In this document: positions 31,370-40,771 of the stretch, in pieces | Position numbering within the stretch: the first letter of the stretch is position 1 | How the letters are laid out: the number at the start of each line of letters is the position of its first letter | Origin: Leucobacter chinensis | Lineage (GTDB): Bacteria > Actinomycetota > Actinomycetes > Actinomycetales > Microbacteriaceae | Assembly: GCF_019049105.1 (NCBI RefSeq) | Contig: NZ_JAHQZR010000005.1 | Coordinates: forward strand, 124,001 to 188,000 | Direction of reading: 5' to 3' | Length of the DNA: 64,000 nucleotides | Made by a program: the position numbers and the translations under genes | Notes under the pieces: model-generated | Databases searched by the model: none | What the model was told of the DNA's origin: nothing | What the model saw: only the letters and a program-made list of their open reading frames with translations

Positions 31370-33391
31370 ATGATGTCAACGACGACTTTCCCTCACCTTA
31401 TGGCGCCGCTCGACCTCGGGCACGTGACGCTGCCAAACCGTGTGCTCATGGGCTCGATGCACGTCGGGCTCGAAGAGGCGCCCGACGGGTTTCATCGCAT
31501 GGCCGAGTTCTACCGCGAGCGGGCCCGCGGCGGCGCGGCGCTCATTGTGACCGGCGGCATTGCGCCGAACGAGGCGGCGAGGCCGTACCCGGGCGGCGCA
31601 AAGCTCACGACCAGCGAAGAAGCAGCCGAGCACCGGGTGGTGACGAATGCGGTGCACGAAGAGGGCGGCCTCATTGCGTTGCAAATTCTGCACTTTGGGC
31701 GCTACGCGCATCACCCGGGTCTTGTCGCGCCGAGTGCCTTGCAAGCGCCGATCTCGGCACACGTTCCGCACGCGCTCACGAGTGCCGAGGTCGAGGCGAC
31801 GATTGACGACTTCGTGCGCTGCGCACTGCTCGCCCGCGAGGCAGGTTACGACGGCGTCGAGGTCATGGGCTCAGAGGGCTACCTCATCAACGAGTTCATC
31901 GCCCCGGGCACGAACCAGCGCGAAGACGAGTGGGGCGGATCGTTCGAAAATCGCGTGCGCTTTCCCGTCGAAATCGTGCGTCGCATTCGCGAGGCCGTGG
32001 GCGAAGACTTCATCCTCGTGTATCGCCTCTCGATGCTCGATCTGGTGCCCGGCGGATCGACGATCGAAGAGGTCGTCGAGCTCGCGAAGCTCATCGAGGC
32101 GGCCGGGGCCAGCATTATCAACACGGGCATCGGCTGGCACGAGGCGCGCATTCCGACGATTGCGACCTCGGTTCCGCGCGGCGCGTTTACCTGGGTGACG
32201 AAGCGAGTAATGGGTGAAGTCCAGGTGCCGCTTGTCACGGGCAACCGCCTCAACACCCCGGCGGCGGCAGAGCTCGTGCTTGAACGCGGTGATGCCGACA
32301 TGGTGTCGCTCGCGAGGCCGTTTCTCGCCGACCCTGACTTCGTGCGCAAAGCTCGCGAGGGCAGGCCCGACGCTATTAACACGTGCATCGGCTGTAACCA
32401 GGCCTGCCTTGACCACACCTTCTCGATGAAGATCACCTCGTGCCTCGTGAATCCGCGAGCCTGCCACGAGACCGAGCTCACCCTCGCGCCCACGAAAACC
32501 GTGAAGCGCGTGGCGGTTGTCGGCGCGGGGCCAGCGGGGCTCAGCTGCGCGGTCGCGGCGGCCGAGCGCGGGCACCGGGTGGTGCTCTTCGAGCGCTCGG
32601 CGATCATTGGCGGGCAGCTCAATGTCGCGCTACAGGTGCCCGGCAAAGGCGAGTTCGCCGAGACGCTTCGCTACTTCCAGTACCGCATCGATGAGCTCGG
32701 CATCGAGGTGCGGCTCTTGACCGAGGCGACCACCGAGGTGCTTGAGGGCTTCGACGACGTGGTGCTCGCGACCGGTGTGAAGCCGCGCACCCCCGAGATT
32801 CAGGGCATCGACCATCCCTCGGTACTCGGTTACCTCGACGTGCTGCGCGATAAGCGCGAGGTGGGGCAGAGCGTTGCCATCTTGGGTGCGGGCGGTATCG
32901 GCTTCGACGTCGCACAGTTTCTCACCGGCCCTGAGAAGCTCACGGCCACGGCCGAGGAGTTCAGTGAGCAGTGGGGCGTTGACCGGGAGTACGAGGCGCG
33001 TGGCGGCATCATGAAACCACAGCACGAGACCCCGGCGCGGTCGGTCGCTCTGCTGCAGCGCAAGATCACGAAGGTTGGTGCGGGGCTCGGCAAGACCACG
33101 GGATGGATTCACCGAACCGAGCTGCGTCACCGCGGTGTGCAGATGATTGCCGGTGCCGAGTACCTGAGCGTGGGCGACGATGGCCTGCACGTGCGCATCG
33201 GTGAAGAGACGCACGTGCTCGAGGTCGACAACGTTGTGCTCTGCACGGGGCAGGAGCCCAACCGAGACCTCGCGGCCGCGTGTGCTGATCGGGGCATCGA
33301 AGCAACGGTCATTGGCGGGGCCAACGTCGCCTCTGAGCTCGACGCGAAGCGCGCGATTGACGAAGGAACCAGGCTCGCCGCCCGGTTGTAA
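31370..33391 (+). CDS. NADH:flavin oxidoreductase, FadH/OYE type with FAD domain
   Basis: A 673-residue three-part enzyme like 2,4-dienoyl-CoA reductase: an old-yellow-enzyme TIM barrel (1 to about 340; GFHRMAEFYRERARGGAALI, GAPTNQRE-like FIAPGTNQREDEWGGSF), a 4Fe-4S Cys cluster (CIGCNQACLD with later CLVNPRAC), and an FAD/NADH part (VAVVGAGPAGLSCAVAAAER). It reduces an enone or nitro/dienoyl substrate with NADH. Substrate unknown. Start is ATG 31370 or 31373 behind GAAGGG. It shares its operon with a SnoaL-like gene 19 bases downstream. Confidence 0.9.
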   Translation: MMSTTTFPHLMAPLDLGHVTLPNRVLMGSMHVGLEEAPDGFHRMAEFYRERARGGAALIVTGGIAPNEAARPYPGGAKLTTSEEAAEHRVVTNAVHEEGGLIALQILHFGRYAHHPGLVAPSALQAPISAHVPHALTSAEVEATIDDFVRCALLAREAGYDGVEVMGSEGYLINEFIAPGTNQREDEWGGSFENRVRFPVEIVRRIREAVGEDFILVYRLSMLDLVPGGSTIEEVVELAKLIEAAGASIINTGIGWHEARIPTIATSVPRGAFTWVTKRVMGEVQVPLVTGNRLNTPAAAELVLERGDADMVSLARPFLADPDFVRKAREGRPDAINTCIGCNQACLDHTFSMKITSCLVNPRACHETELTLAPTKTVKRVAVVGAGPAGLSCAVAAAERGHRVVLFERSAIIGGQLNVALQVPGKGEFAETLRYFQYRIDELGIEVRLLTEATTEVLEGFDDVVLATGVKPRTPEIQGIDHPSVLGYLDVLRDKREVGQSVAILGAGGIGFDVAQFLTGPEKLTATAEEFSEQWGVDREYEARGGIMKPQHETPARSVALLQRKITKVGAGLGKTTGWIHRTELRHRGVQMIAGAEYLSVGDDGLHVRIGEETHVLEVDNVVLCTGQEPNRDLAAACADRGIEATVIGGANVASELDAKRAIDEGTRLAARL

Positions 33392-33410
33392 CCGAAAGGA
33401 AAGAATCATC

Positions 33411-33800
33411 ATGAAAGCATTTCAAGAGGCCGTTGAGGCCCGAGACTTCGCCGCGATCGAGGCGCTGCTCGCCGACGACGTCGTGTTTGTGAGTCCCGTC
33501 GCCTTCACGCCGTACCCCGGCAAGAAGATCACGATCGCGATCCTGAAGCAGGTCATTCAGGTGCTCGAGGGCTTCACCTACGAGCGCGTGCTCGGCGAAG
33601 AGGGCGCGCGCGATCAGGGGCTCGTGTTCACTGCAAGGGTGCAGGGCAAGAGCATCACGGGCTGTGACTTTTTGCGCCTCAACGATGAGGGGCTCATCAG
33701 CGAGTTCATGGTCATGGTGCGGCCACTGAGCGCTGCGCAGGCGCTCGCTGAAGAGATGGGCGCGCGCTTCGAGCAGATCAAGGCCGACGCCGCCTCATGA
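33411..33800 (+). CDS. SnoaL/NTF2-like protein
   Basis: A 129-residue protein of the NTF2-like superfamily; ATG 33411 behind AAAGGA. The cone fold pattern is visible (MKAFQEAVEARDFAAIEALL with ADDVVFVSPV, ending in MARPLSAAQALAEEM). Such proteins are often ligand-binding or isomerase partners of oxidoreductases. The longer open frame upstream is shadow of the oxidoreductase gene. Function not fixed. Confidence 0.8.
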   Translation: MKAFQEAVEARDFAAIEALLADDVVFVSPVAFTPYPGKKITIAILKQVIQVLEGFTYERVLGEEGARDQGLVFTARVQGKSITGCDFLRLNDEGLISEFMVMVRPLSAAQALAEEMGARFEQIKADAAS

Positions 33801-33807
33801 CGAACGC

Positions 33808-34272
33808 CTAGCGGGTGCCCCACCCGAAGCGGTGGGTGCGAATGCCGTAGTAGGTGAAGGTTTCGACCCGGGTGACGCCATCGATGCCCCGCAACTCACT
33901 GTTGATCACCTGAAAGAGTGCCTCCTGGTCGGTCGCGATGACCTCTGCGAGCAGGTCGTAGCGGCCGGCCGTGAGCACGACGTAAATGACGCTGTCGAGC
34001 GCGTCGAGTGCCCGGGCGACGACCTCGAGGTCGCCATCGGCAACGATGCCGACCATGGCCATGCTGTGGTAGCCGAGCTTGAGTGGATCGGTGACGCCGA
34101 CCACTTGCAGTATGCCGCGCTGCTCAAGCCTGATGACCCGCTTGCGCGCGCCGCCCGGGGTGAGACCCACGAGGGTGCCGAGTTCGGCGTAGCCGAGGCG
34201 CCCGTCGTCTTGCAGCGCCGTGATGAGGGCGCGGTCGATGGCGTCGAGTTCTTCGGGCGTCTCCTGTTGCAT
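33808..34272 (-). CDS. Lrp/AsnC-family regulator
   Basis: A 154-residue regulator: N-terminal helix-turn-helix (DRALITALQDDGRLGYAELG with TPGGARKRVIRL) and a C-terminal RAM ligand domain (MVGIVADGDLEVVARALDAL). It is divergent from the kinase/aminotransferase fusion gene with about 118 bases between them, and probably controls it in response to an amino acid or amine. Ligand unknown. Confidence 0.88.
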   Translation of the reverse strand: MQQETPEELDAIDRALITALQDDGRLGYAELGTLVGLTPGGARKRVIRLEQRGILQVVGVTDPLKLGYHSMAMVGIVADGDLEVVARALDALDSVIYVVLTAGRYDLLAEVIATDQEALFQVINSELRGIDGVTRVETFTYYGIRTHRFGWGTR

Positions 34273-34390
34273 ATACCCATCCTATCTCGCAGTTTCGGTG
34301 ATTAAACATGACTATGCTTTTCTTTTCAGTAATATTTCATTACTCTTGTGGGTGGAAGAGGAAGTAAATCGATACTGCGTGGAGGGTATT

Positions 34391-37303
34391 GTGACGAAGA
34401 AGGAACGCTCTCGCTGGATGCTCGCGAGGCCCGAGGTCAGCACGAACGACATTCTTGCGTGCGCGCATGACGCGTACGGGGTCCGGGGCGAGGCCCACGA
34501 GCTCGGCAGCCAGCAAGACCGCAACTTCATGGTGCGCCCCGCCGAGGGGCCCGGGGTGCTCATCAAGGTCAACCACCCCGCGGTGCCAGAAAGCGTGCTC
34601 TCCCTCCAATTGTCGGTGTCAGACCGGTTGCGTGCTCGGGGTGTCTTGAGCCCCAGGGTGCTCACAACGAGCCAGGGAAAACGCAGCACGACGATCACAA
34701 ACGAGGCCGGTGAAGTGCTGCGGGTTTGCGCGTTCGAACTCGTCGACGGCGCCACGATCGCAGACTCGAGCGAGATTGATGGCGCGCTCGCCGAAGAGCT
34801 GGGCCTGCTCACCGCCGAGACGCTCTTGGCGCTTGAGGGTTTCGATAATCCAGACGCCGAACGGGCGATTCAGTGGGAGCTGAGCCAGTCGAGAACCGTC
34901 GTCGAACAGCTCATTGGCGACCTGCCCGACGAGCGCCGTGAGCGCTGCCTCGAGGCGACGGTGCGGGCCGACGAGGCCATCGCCGCGCTACGGGGCGAGC
35001 TGCCGATGCAGATCATTCATGGCGACCTCACGAGCGACAACATTATGCGCGCGTCAGATGGCACGAAGTGGGTCATCGACCTCGGCGACACGGTCCAATC
35101 GTGGCGTGCCGCCGAGCTCGCAGTGCTGCTCGCCGACCTCATCGGCCGCACCGGCGACATGGCGATCGTCGCTCGGGCGGTGAGCGGGTTCAGCCGCAAG
35201 ATATCCCTCACCGACGCTGAGACGGCCGCGCTGTGGCCACTCGTGGTGCTGCGGGGTGCGGTGCTCGCGGTCAGCGGGTGGAGCCAGCTGCGCATTGATC
35301 CGCAGAATGATTATGCGCGCGAGCGCATTGAGCACGAGTGGGAGGTGTTCGAGCGCGCCCTCGCCTTTGACACCGAGGCCGTGACCGCCCAGCTGCGCCT
35401 CGCGGCGGGAAAGCCGCACCGCGAGGGTCTCGCGTACGCCGAGGCGATCTCGGGCATTCGCGAGGCTGCCGTCATTGACCTCGGGCTTCGCAGCGAGGCG
35501 CTCGATCGGGGTCGCTGGGCAGCTCCCGGCGTCGAGGCCGAGCTCGCCCGCGAGGCGCTCGCGACCGCGCCCGTTGCGATCATGCGGTTCGGCGAGAGCC
35601 GGCTCTCGCGGGTTTCAACCGACGTCATGAGCCCCGCCGCCACGAAGGCCCGCTGCGTCGATGTGTGGGCGAGGCCGGGGGTCGCCGTGCGCGCGCCGTT
35701 TGCGGGCACGGTCACCGCAGCTGATGGCGTTGTCACGCTTCGCGACTGCGGCGTCACCCTGCGCTTTGAGGGCATCGAGGTTGGCGTCGAGAGCGGCCAG
35801 AAGGTCGCCTCAGGCGAGGTGATCGGTCGGCTACGCACCACCCCCACGGGAGCCAGCAGCGTGCGCATCATGCGTTCGATGTTCGACGAGCAACCGGGCG
35901 AGGCCTTCGGCGCCTCGGGCGACGAGTACGAGACCCAGGCTTCGGCTGACCCCTCGGTGCTGCTTAGCGTGAGCCCGGTCGAAGACCCGATCGTGCTGCT
36001 GCGGGCCGAGCGCCTGCGCCGCGATCGCTCGATGGGCGGCGCGGCCGAGCGCTACTACGAGCACCCACCGCAGATGGAACGCGGTTGGAACACCCTCCTC
36101 ATCGACACCGAAGGTCGCTCGTACCTCGACATGGTCAACAACGTCACCGCCATCGGCCACTCGCACCCGCACCTGGGCGAGGCGGTGGGCCGCCAGCTGC
36201 ACCTGCTCAACACGAACTCGCGTTTTCTCTACGAGGCCTACGCCGAGTTTGCCGAGAAGCTGCTTGAGCACTCGCCCGACCCTTCGCTTGACACCGTGAT
36301 TCCCGTCAACAGCGGATCGGAGGCGATCGACCTCGCCCTGCGCCTCGCGCAGGTTGCGACGGGTCGCCGCGACGTGATCGCCGCCCGCGAGGGGTATCAC
36401 GGCTGGACGATGGCGTCAGACGCCGTAAGCACCTCGGCGTTCGACAACCCCGATGCGCTCGCCTCCAGGCCCGAGTGGGTGCACCTCGTCGACGCGCCGA
36501 ACAGCTACCGCGGCCCGCATCGCGGCGCCGACGCTGGCGCCAAGTATGCCCGCCAGGTCGCAGACGTCGCCACAACGCTGAGCGACGAGGGGCGACCTCC
36601 CGCAGCGTTTATTTGCGAGCCAGTGCTCGGGAACGCGGGCGGGGTCATGCCGCCCGAGGGGTACCTCGCTGAGGCCTACGAGGGCATTCGCGCGCAGGGT
36701 GGTCTCGCGATCGCCGATGAGGTGCAGGTGGGCTACGGCCGCCTCGGCAAGGCATTCTGGGGGTCGACGATGCAGGGCGCGGTGCCCGACATTCTCGCAG
36801 TCGCGAAGGCTGCGGGCAACGCGTTCCCGCTCGGAATCGTGATCACCCGGCGCGAGATCGTTGACGCGCTGCGCAGCGAGGGCATGTTTTTCTCGTCGGC
36901 GGGAGGGGCGCCCGCGAGCGCGATTGCTGGCTCGGCGGTGCTCGATGTGATTCGCGACGAGCGCCTGCAAGAGAACGCCGAACGGGTGGGGGCCTACCTC
37001 ACCGAACAGGTCGAGGCGCTCGCCGACCGCTTCCCGATCATCGGCACAGTGCACGGCAGCGGGCTCTACCAGGGAGTCGAACTCGTGCGTGATCGCGAGA
37101 CGCTCGAACCTGCGACCGAAGAGACTGCCTGGGTGTGCGAGCGGCTGCTCGACCACGGCGTGATCATGCAGGCGACCTCTGAGCGGCAAAACGTGCTCAA
37201 GGTGAAGCCGCCGCTCACGCTCACCGAGGCCGACGCCGCGACCTTCCTGCGTGCACTCGCCCTCACGCTTGAAGAGCTCGAAGCGAAGGGTGCCGAGGCC
37301 TAG
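34391..37303 (+). CDS. Three-domain fusion: APH-like kinase, M23-like domain, class III aminotransferase
   Basis: A 970-residue cytoplasmic protein. Residues 1 to about 330 are an aminoglycoside phosphotransferase-like kinase with catalytic HGDLTSDN at 210-217 and the Mg-binding VIDLGDT. Residues about 423-480 are an M23/lipoyl-like beta domain (ARPGVAVRAPFAGTVTAADG). Residues about 530-970 are a class III PLP aminotransferase (NNVTAIGHSHPHLGEAVG, YHGWTMASDA, ADEVQVGYGRLG) with PLP Lys806 in AVAKAAGNAFPLG. GTG 34391 has GGAGGG four bases upstream. The kinase followed by the lyase/aminotransferase in one chain suggests phosphorylation and then amine removal of one substrate. It stands divergent to an Lrp regulator. 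Exact substrate unknown. Confidence 0.85.
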   Translation: MTKKERSRWMLARPEVSTNDILACAHDAYGVRGEAHELGSQQDRNFMVRPAEGPGVLIKVNHPAVPESVLSLQLSVSDRLRARGVLSPRVLTTSQGKRSTTITNEAGEVLRVCAFELVDGATIADSSEIDGALAEELGLLTAETLLALEGFDNPDAERAIQWELSQSRTVVEQLIGDLPDERRERCLEATVRADEAIAALRGELPMQIIHGDLTSDNIMRASDGTKWVIDLGDTVQSWRAAELAVLLADLIGRTGDMAIVARAVSGFSRKISLTDAETAALWPLVVLRGAVLAVSGWSQLRIDPQNDYARERIEHEWEVFERALAFDTEAVTAQLRLAAGKPHREGLAYAEAISGIREAAVIDLGLRSEALDRGRWAAPGVEAELAREALATAPVAIMRFGESRLSRVSTDVMSPAATKARCVDVWARPGVAVRAPFAGTVTAADGVVTLRDCGVTLRFEGIEVGVESGQKVASGEVIGRLRTTPTGASSVRIMRSMFDEQPGEAFGASGDEYETQASADPSVLLSVSPVEDPIVLLRAERLRRDRSMGGAAERYYEHPPQMERGWNTLLIDTEGRSYLDMVNNVTAIGHSHPHLGEAVGRQLHLLNTNSRFLYEAYAEFAEKLLEHSPDPSLDTVIPVNSGSEAIDLALRLAQVATGRRDVIAAREGYHGWTMASDAVSTSAFDNPDALASRPEWVHLVDAPNSYRGPHRGADAGAKYARQVADVATTLSDEGRPPAAFICEPVLGNAGGVMPPEGYLAEAYEGIRAQGGLAIADEVQVGYGRLGKAFWGSTMQGAVPDILAVAKAAGNAFPLGIVITRREIVDALRSEGMFFSSAGGAPASAIAGSAVLDVIRDERLQENAERVGAYLTEQVEALADRFPIIGTVHGSGLYQGVELVRDRETLEPATEETAWVCERLLDHGVIMQATSERQNVLKVKPPLTLTEADAATFLRALALTLEELEAKGAEA

Positions 37304-37309
37304 AAGAAA

Positions 37310-37352
37310 CTGCCGGCCCGCCCGCTCACAGCGAGCGGAGACGGGCCGGCAG
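37310..37352. terminator. Bidirectional terminator between convergent genes
   Basis: CTGCCGGCCCG (37310-37320) pairs with CGGGCCGGCAG (37342-37352), and the loop carries a second stem CCGCTC (37322-37327)/GAGCGG (37333-37338). It lies between the aminotransferase fusion and the CopCD gene, whose stops face each other. Confidence 0.75.
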
Positions 37353-37357
37353 ATCCG

Positions 37358-39124
37358 CTACCCTGCGATCGTGACCGGCACGAACGCGATGGGCTGGGTG
37401 TAGGTGTCGATGCGCACGATGAGCTGCACCTTCCACTCCCCGTCGAGAGGCAGTGAGAGCGTTGCCGCGTAGTCGCCAGCCTGCTCGTCGCGGGTGGCCG
37501 TCGCGGTCAGCGGGCCGAGATCTTCGGCTGGGAGCCGAGCCTCGACCGTGACCTCTTCGACCGTGACTTCCTCGCCCTCGTATTCGAGGGCGAATGTCAG
37601 CTCGTTCTCGCCGCTTCTGCCCGGCGATATCTCGCCACGAACCGTGAGGCCCTGAGACTCGGTCTCAAAGCGCTGTGGTTCTGAGGCCGTGGGAGCTGAC
37701 TCGCCGCCAGATGGCGTCGACTCGTTCGGGCTCGAATTGGTGAGAAACCCCGTGACCGCGAGAATCGCGATGAGTACGACCGCCTCGATGCGAAGCGCCG
37801 AACGCAGTTGCTGCGCCCTGCGCTCCGGCTCATCGTGACGCGCGATGCGCGGGAGTAGCGAGAATCGGTTGTACGCCGCCACCGCCACCACGATGAGCAG
37901 CAGCGCGAGTTTCGCGATGAGCAGCAGCCCGTACCCGGTAGTGAAGAGGGCCTTCACCGAGCCGAGAATGAGCACGCCCATGAGGCCGCCACTGAGGGCA
38001 AGCACCGCGACGCTCCACGGGGCAAGCCGTGAGAAATGTTCGACCGTATCGATCGCTCCGTTGACGCTTGCGGTGGGATCGGTCGACGTTCGCACCCGAC
38101 GCAGCTCGGCGAAGACGAGCAACAGCCCGAGCACGCCGCCAAGCCAGAAAGCCCCGGCCGCGAGGTGACCGAGATCGGCCACGATCATGGCCGCGATGGG
38201 CTGCACCGTTTGGGTGTGGCCCACGAGCACGGGAGAGGCAAGGGCCAGCCCCGCCGCGACGAGCGCCGTCACCCTGGCCGCTCGCCCCTGCGCTCGAGCC
38301 GCGAAGCACGCGATAAGCCCGAAGCCGACCGCGGCCGCCGCGGTCGCGACGACGGGCCAGGTGACCGAGGGGAGCCACTCATTCGACGACAAGAAGTCGA
38401 TCGATCCGCTGCCCGGAACATACGAGGCGAAGGCCTTGCCGGCGACCCTCGCTCCCGAGGCCGGAATGAGCGCGAGGCTCGCGATGGCCGCCGTCACGGT
38501 GGCACCGAGCGCGAGACGCCGCATCTGGGGCGATGCGGTGGGGGGAGCGCTGCGACCAGCTGGCGATGCTCGGTTCGGAGCGATGAATGCGCCGAACATG
38601 ATGATGCCAGCGAGTGCGAGCAGGCCGAAGTACTGTAGCCCCGTGAGAACCGAAACGATGACCTCGGTGCTCGTCGCCTCGGCCTGCGACGCGGTGATTT
38701 CAGGTTCGGCGAAGTCGCCGTCGCCCACCTGAAAGCTGAGCACGCCGCCGACCGGGTGCCCGTCGGCTGAGACGATGCGGTACGAGAGCGTGTAGGCGCC
38801 CTCTGGCAGTGATTCGGGCAGCTCGACGTGCACGGCGGTGTTGTGCGTCGTGGCGTTCAGTACGGTCTGAGTTGCGTCGTTCGTGTACAGCCGCATCGCC
38901 TCGTCGATGAGCTGCACTGGCTCGTTATAGTTGAGCTCGATCATCGTCGGAGCCTCGTCGAGCACCGCCCCGTCTTCGGGCACGGTGCCCAAGAGGTCGG
39001 CGTGGGCGAGGGCCGGCGAAGCGCCGAAGCCGAGTACGAGCAGGAGTGCGCTGAGGGCTGTGGCGAGCAGCGCCCCCGCGGTATGCAGGGGGCGCTGCTC
39101 GCGCCTCACTCGGGTGAGGTGCAT
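37358..39124 (-). CDS. CopC-CopD fusion protein (YcnJ-like)
   Basis: A 588-residue copper protein. A signal peptide ends at ALAH; residue 1 of the mature protein is the conserved His of CopC (HADLLGTVPEDGAVLDEAPT). After the CopC domain (about 40-130) come eight or so CopD membrane helices (VATAAAAVGFGLIACFAARA etc.) and a periplasmic C-terminal domain that resembles a CopC-like/YtkA fold (GEISPGRSGENELTFALEYE). It takes part in copper uptake or homeostasis at the membrane, as B. subtilis YcnJ does. Its ATG is 2 bases after the YcnI stop, so they are co-transcribed. Confidence 0.9.
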   Translation of the reverse strand: MHLTRVRREQRPLHTAGALLATALSALLLVLGFGASPALAHADLLGTVPEDGAVLDEAPTMIELNYNEPVQLIDEAMRLYTNDATQTVLNATTHNTAVHVELPESLPEGAYTLSYRIVSADGHPVGGVLSFQVGDGDFAEPEITASQAEATSTEVIVSVLTGLQYFGLLALAGIIMFGAFIAPNRASPAGRSAPPTASPQMRRLALGATVTAAIASLALIPASGARVAGKAFASYVPGSGSIDFLSSNEWLPSVTWPVVATAAAAVGFGLIACFAARAQGRAARVTALVAAGLALASPVLVGHTQTVQPIAAMIVADLGHLAAGAFWLGGVLGLLLVFAELRRVRTSTDPTASVNGAIDTVEHFSRLAPWSVAVLALSGGLMGVLILGSVKALFTTGYGLLLIAKLALLLIVVAVAAYNRFSLLPRIARHDEPERRAQQLRSALRIEAVVLIAILAVTGFLTNSSPNESTPSGGESAPTASEPQRFETESQGLTVRGEISPGRSGENELTFALEYEGEEVTVEEVTVEARLPAEDLGPLTATATRDEQAGDYAATLSLPLDGEWKVQLIVRIDTYTQPIAFVPVTIAG

Positions 39125-39126
39125 GG

Positions 39127-39846
39127 TTATTTACGGTTTCTCAGGAGCGCGAAGGCTCCCGTGATGAGGCCGAGCGCGCCGAGCGTCACGCCCGTGATCG
39201 CGAGGGCGCTTTGCCCGCCCGCACCCTCGTTGTTCTGCTCGGCTGCCTCTGCGGTTTCTGCTTCCTCGGTGTCGTGCGACGATGCGCCCGCCTCGGTGAT
39301 CTCGACACCGGGGGCGGGAAGCTCGAGCTCGTGCTCGTCCTGGCCCTCGGCGGGAATCTGCACCCAGGCGGCCTCTCCCTCTTCGCACGTTTGCACGGTC
39401 GGGAAGAAGAGGGTGCTGCCGGCGGCGTTCTCGGGAAGCTGCAACGAGAGCTCGAACGAGTCGCGCTGATCGGCAGGTAGCGGTGTCGTCGCGGTGTACA
39501 CGATCTCGGCGACGCGTTCGGTGACCTCGTTGCCGTGTCCGTCGGTGATGGGGGTGTCGAGGGTTTCGGTGACTTTTTCGACCGAGTAGAAGGCGTTGCG
39601 CGTCGGCGTGACGGCGTCGATGCCCTCGGGAATCTTGATCGAGATTTGCGTCGTGGGCGAGGCGTCGCAGCCGTGGGGAACGCTCACGGTCGCAATCGCG
39701 TAGGCGCCAGCCTCGCTCGTGTTGGTGCTGACTCCGACGTGCGCCTGCGCGGCAGCGGCGCCCGCAAAGGTGAGCGCGAGCGCCCCGAGTGACGCCGCCG
39801 AGGCGGTGATGAGGGTGCGCTTGCGTGATGAAGTGGTGTGAGACAT
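39127..39846 (-). CDS. YcnI-family copper protein
   Basis: A 239-residue exported protein. Signal peptide (ASLGALALTFAGAAAAQA) then His of the YcnI (DUF1775) domain, HVGVSTNTSEAGAYAIATV, with PHGCDASPTTQISIKIPEG. An acidic linker and a C-terminal helix with RNRK anchor it to the membrane. YcnI domains bind Cu(II) through the mature N-terminal His. ATG 39846 (after AGAAG) is preferred over the frame from 39906. Confidence 0.88.
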   Translation of the reverse strand: MSHTTSSRKRTLITASAASLGALALTFAGAAAAQAHVGVSTNTSEAGAYAIATVSVPHGCDASPTTQISIKIPEGIDAVTPTRNAFYSVEKVTETLDTPITDGHGNEVTERVAEIVYTATTPLPADQRDSFELSLQLPENAAGSTLFFPTVQTCEEGEAAWVQIPAEGQDEHELELPAPGVEITEAGASSHDTEEAETAEAAEQNNEGAGGQSALAITGVTLGALGLITGAFALLRNRK

Positions 39847-39946
39847 GGGTCTTCTTTCTGGTTCTGCTGGCGCGAGCAACGCTTGTGCGCGCGCAAAAAT
39901 GGGCACGCCGCTCTTCGCTCAGAGGGCGTGAAGTGATGGCGAGAGC

Positions 39947-40594
39947 CTAGGCTTTCGCGGTTGGCAGCAGAACGGCGGGAGGCCCACGCCTGATGAGGGT
40001 TGCTTTGCTGAGACGTGTGAGCACGCTCCAGGTGACGGTGTGCTGGGCCGCCTGTCTTGCCGTTTCTCGAGGCGCCACGGGGGCGGGCAAGAGGGCGACC
40101 CAGACACGCAGCCTGGTGACGAAGCGTTGTGCGAGCTCCCAGAGGTGCATGAGCGTGCGCTCGCCGCGGTGCAGAAACGCTACGGTGATCGCGGCTCCAA
40201 TGAGGTGCGAGAACCACATGGTGGCATCGCCGTGCACGTGCGTCATGACCTGGCCTGACGCGGCGGCGAGTTCGGCGGCGCCGTGCCCGTGGTGGTGAGC
40301 GCCGCTCGGCATGGGGCCGCCTGAGGCGAGCCTTGCGACGGGAGTGCCGAGCACGAAGAGGGTGTGAAACAGCGTCTGGCTGAGCAGCACCGAGATGCTG
40401 AGCCGGGTGAGTGACAGGGTGCGTCCCGCCAGCAGTACGCAGACGGCGAGCGAAAGAATGAGCGGGGCACACAGGCCGAGCGGCCCTGGCACGTGACCGC
40501 CGCCGAGCACGTGGGCGAAGAGCGCCCCGAATGTCGCGATGACCGCCGCAAATGAACCACGCACGAGGTGTGGCATTCGCGAACGTGTTTCCAT
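39947..40594 (-). CDS. Multi-pass membrane protein with His-rich loop
   Basis: A 215-residue protein with about four membrane helices. A loop around residues 100-125 is His-rich (SGAHHHGHGAAEL, then THVHGDATMWFSH), which could bind copper. It is first in the leftward operon with YcnI and CopCD, so it is probably part of copper handling. Not a recognised family. It would be the gene transcribed from the far side of the BlaI-type operators at 40687. Confidence 0.72.
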   Translation of the reverse strand: METRSRMPHLVRGSFAAVIATFGALFAHVLGGGHVPGPLGLCAPLILSLAVCVLLAGRTLSLTRLSISVLLSQTLFHTLFVLGTPVARLASGGPMPSGAHHHGHGAAELAAASGQVMTHVHGDATMWFSHLIGAAITVAFLHRGERTLMHLWELAQRFVTRLRVWVALLPAPVAPRETARQAAQHTVTWSVLTRLSKATLIRRGPPAVLLPTAKA

Positions 40595-40686
40595 GAGCCC
40601 AAGTATCGCAGATCGCGCTGAGCCGAGCCGTCAGTATGCGGCGGATCGCCGGGCGGGCCCGTGGGACACGTTTTTCACGGGTGAGT

Positions 40687-40701
40687 ACTATGGTGCATAG
40701 T
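40687..40701. promoter_or_regulatory. BlaI/CopY-type operator 1 (ACTATG-GTG-CATAGT)
   Basis: A perfect 6+3+6 palindrome in the spacer between the leftward copper operon and the rightward DsbA/CcdA operon. The same arms and spacing recur at 43087-43101, next to the other DsbA gene and the operon that encodes a BlaI repressor. Confidence 0.78.
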
Positions 40702-40702
40702 C

Positions 40703-40719
40703 TACTATCGTACATAGTA
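40703..40719. promoter_or_regulatory. Second palindrome (TACTAT-CGTAC-ATAGTA)
   Basis: A 6+5+6 inverted repeat starting 2 bases after operator 1. It contains the ATAGTA core of the other sites; perhaps a second, weaker repressor site or part of a doubled operator. Confidence 0.6.
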
Positions 40720-40771
40720 ATAAAACGATGCGTTTGGTCGCTGAGACCCACGCAGCGACAGGAGGTATTTC

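Noticed and set aside
39684-40751. 355-codon open frame on the minus strand
   Set aside because: Overlaps both the His-rich membrane protein and YcnI genes in another frame and has an Arg/Ala/Pro-rich, non-coding composition.
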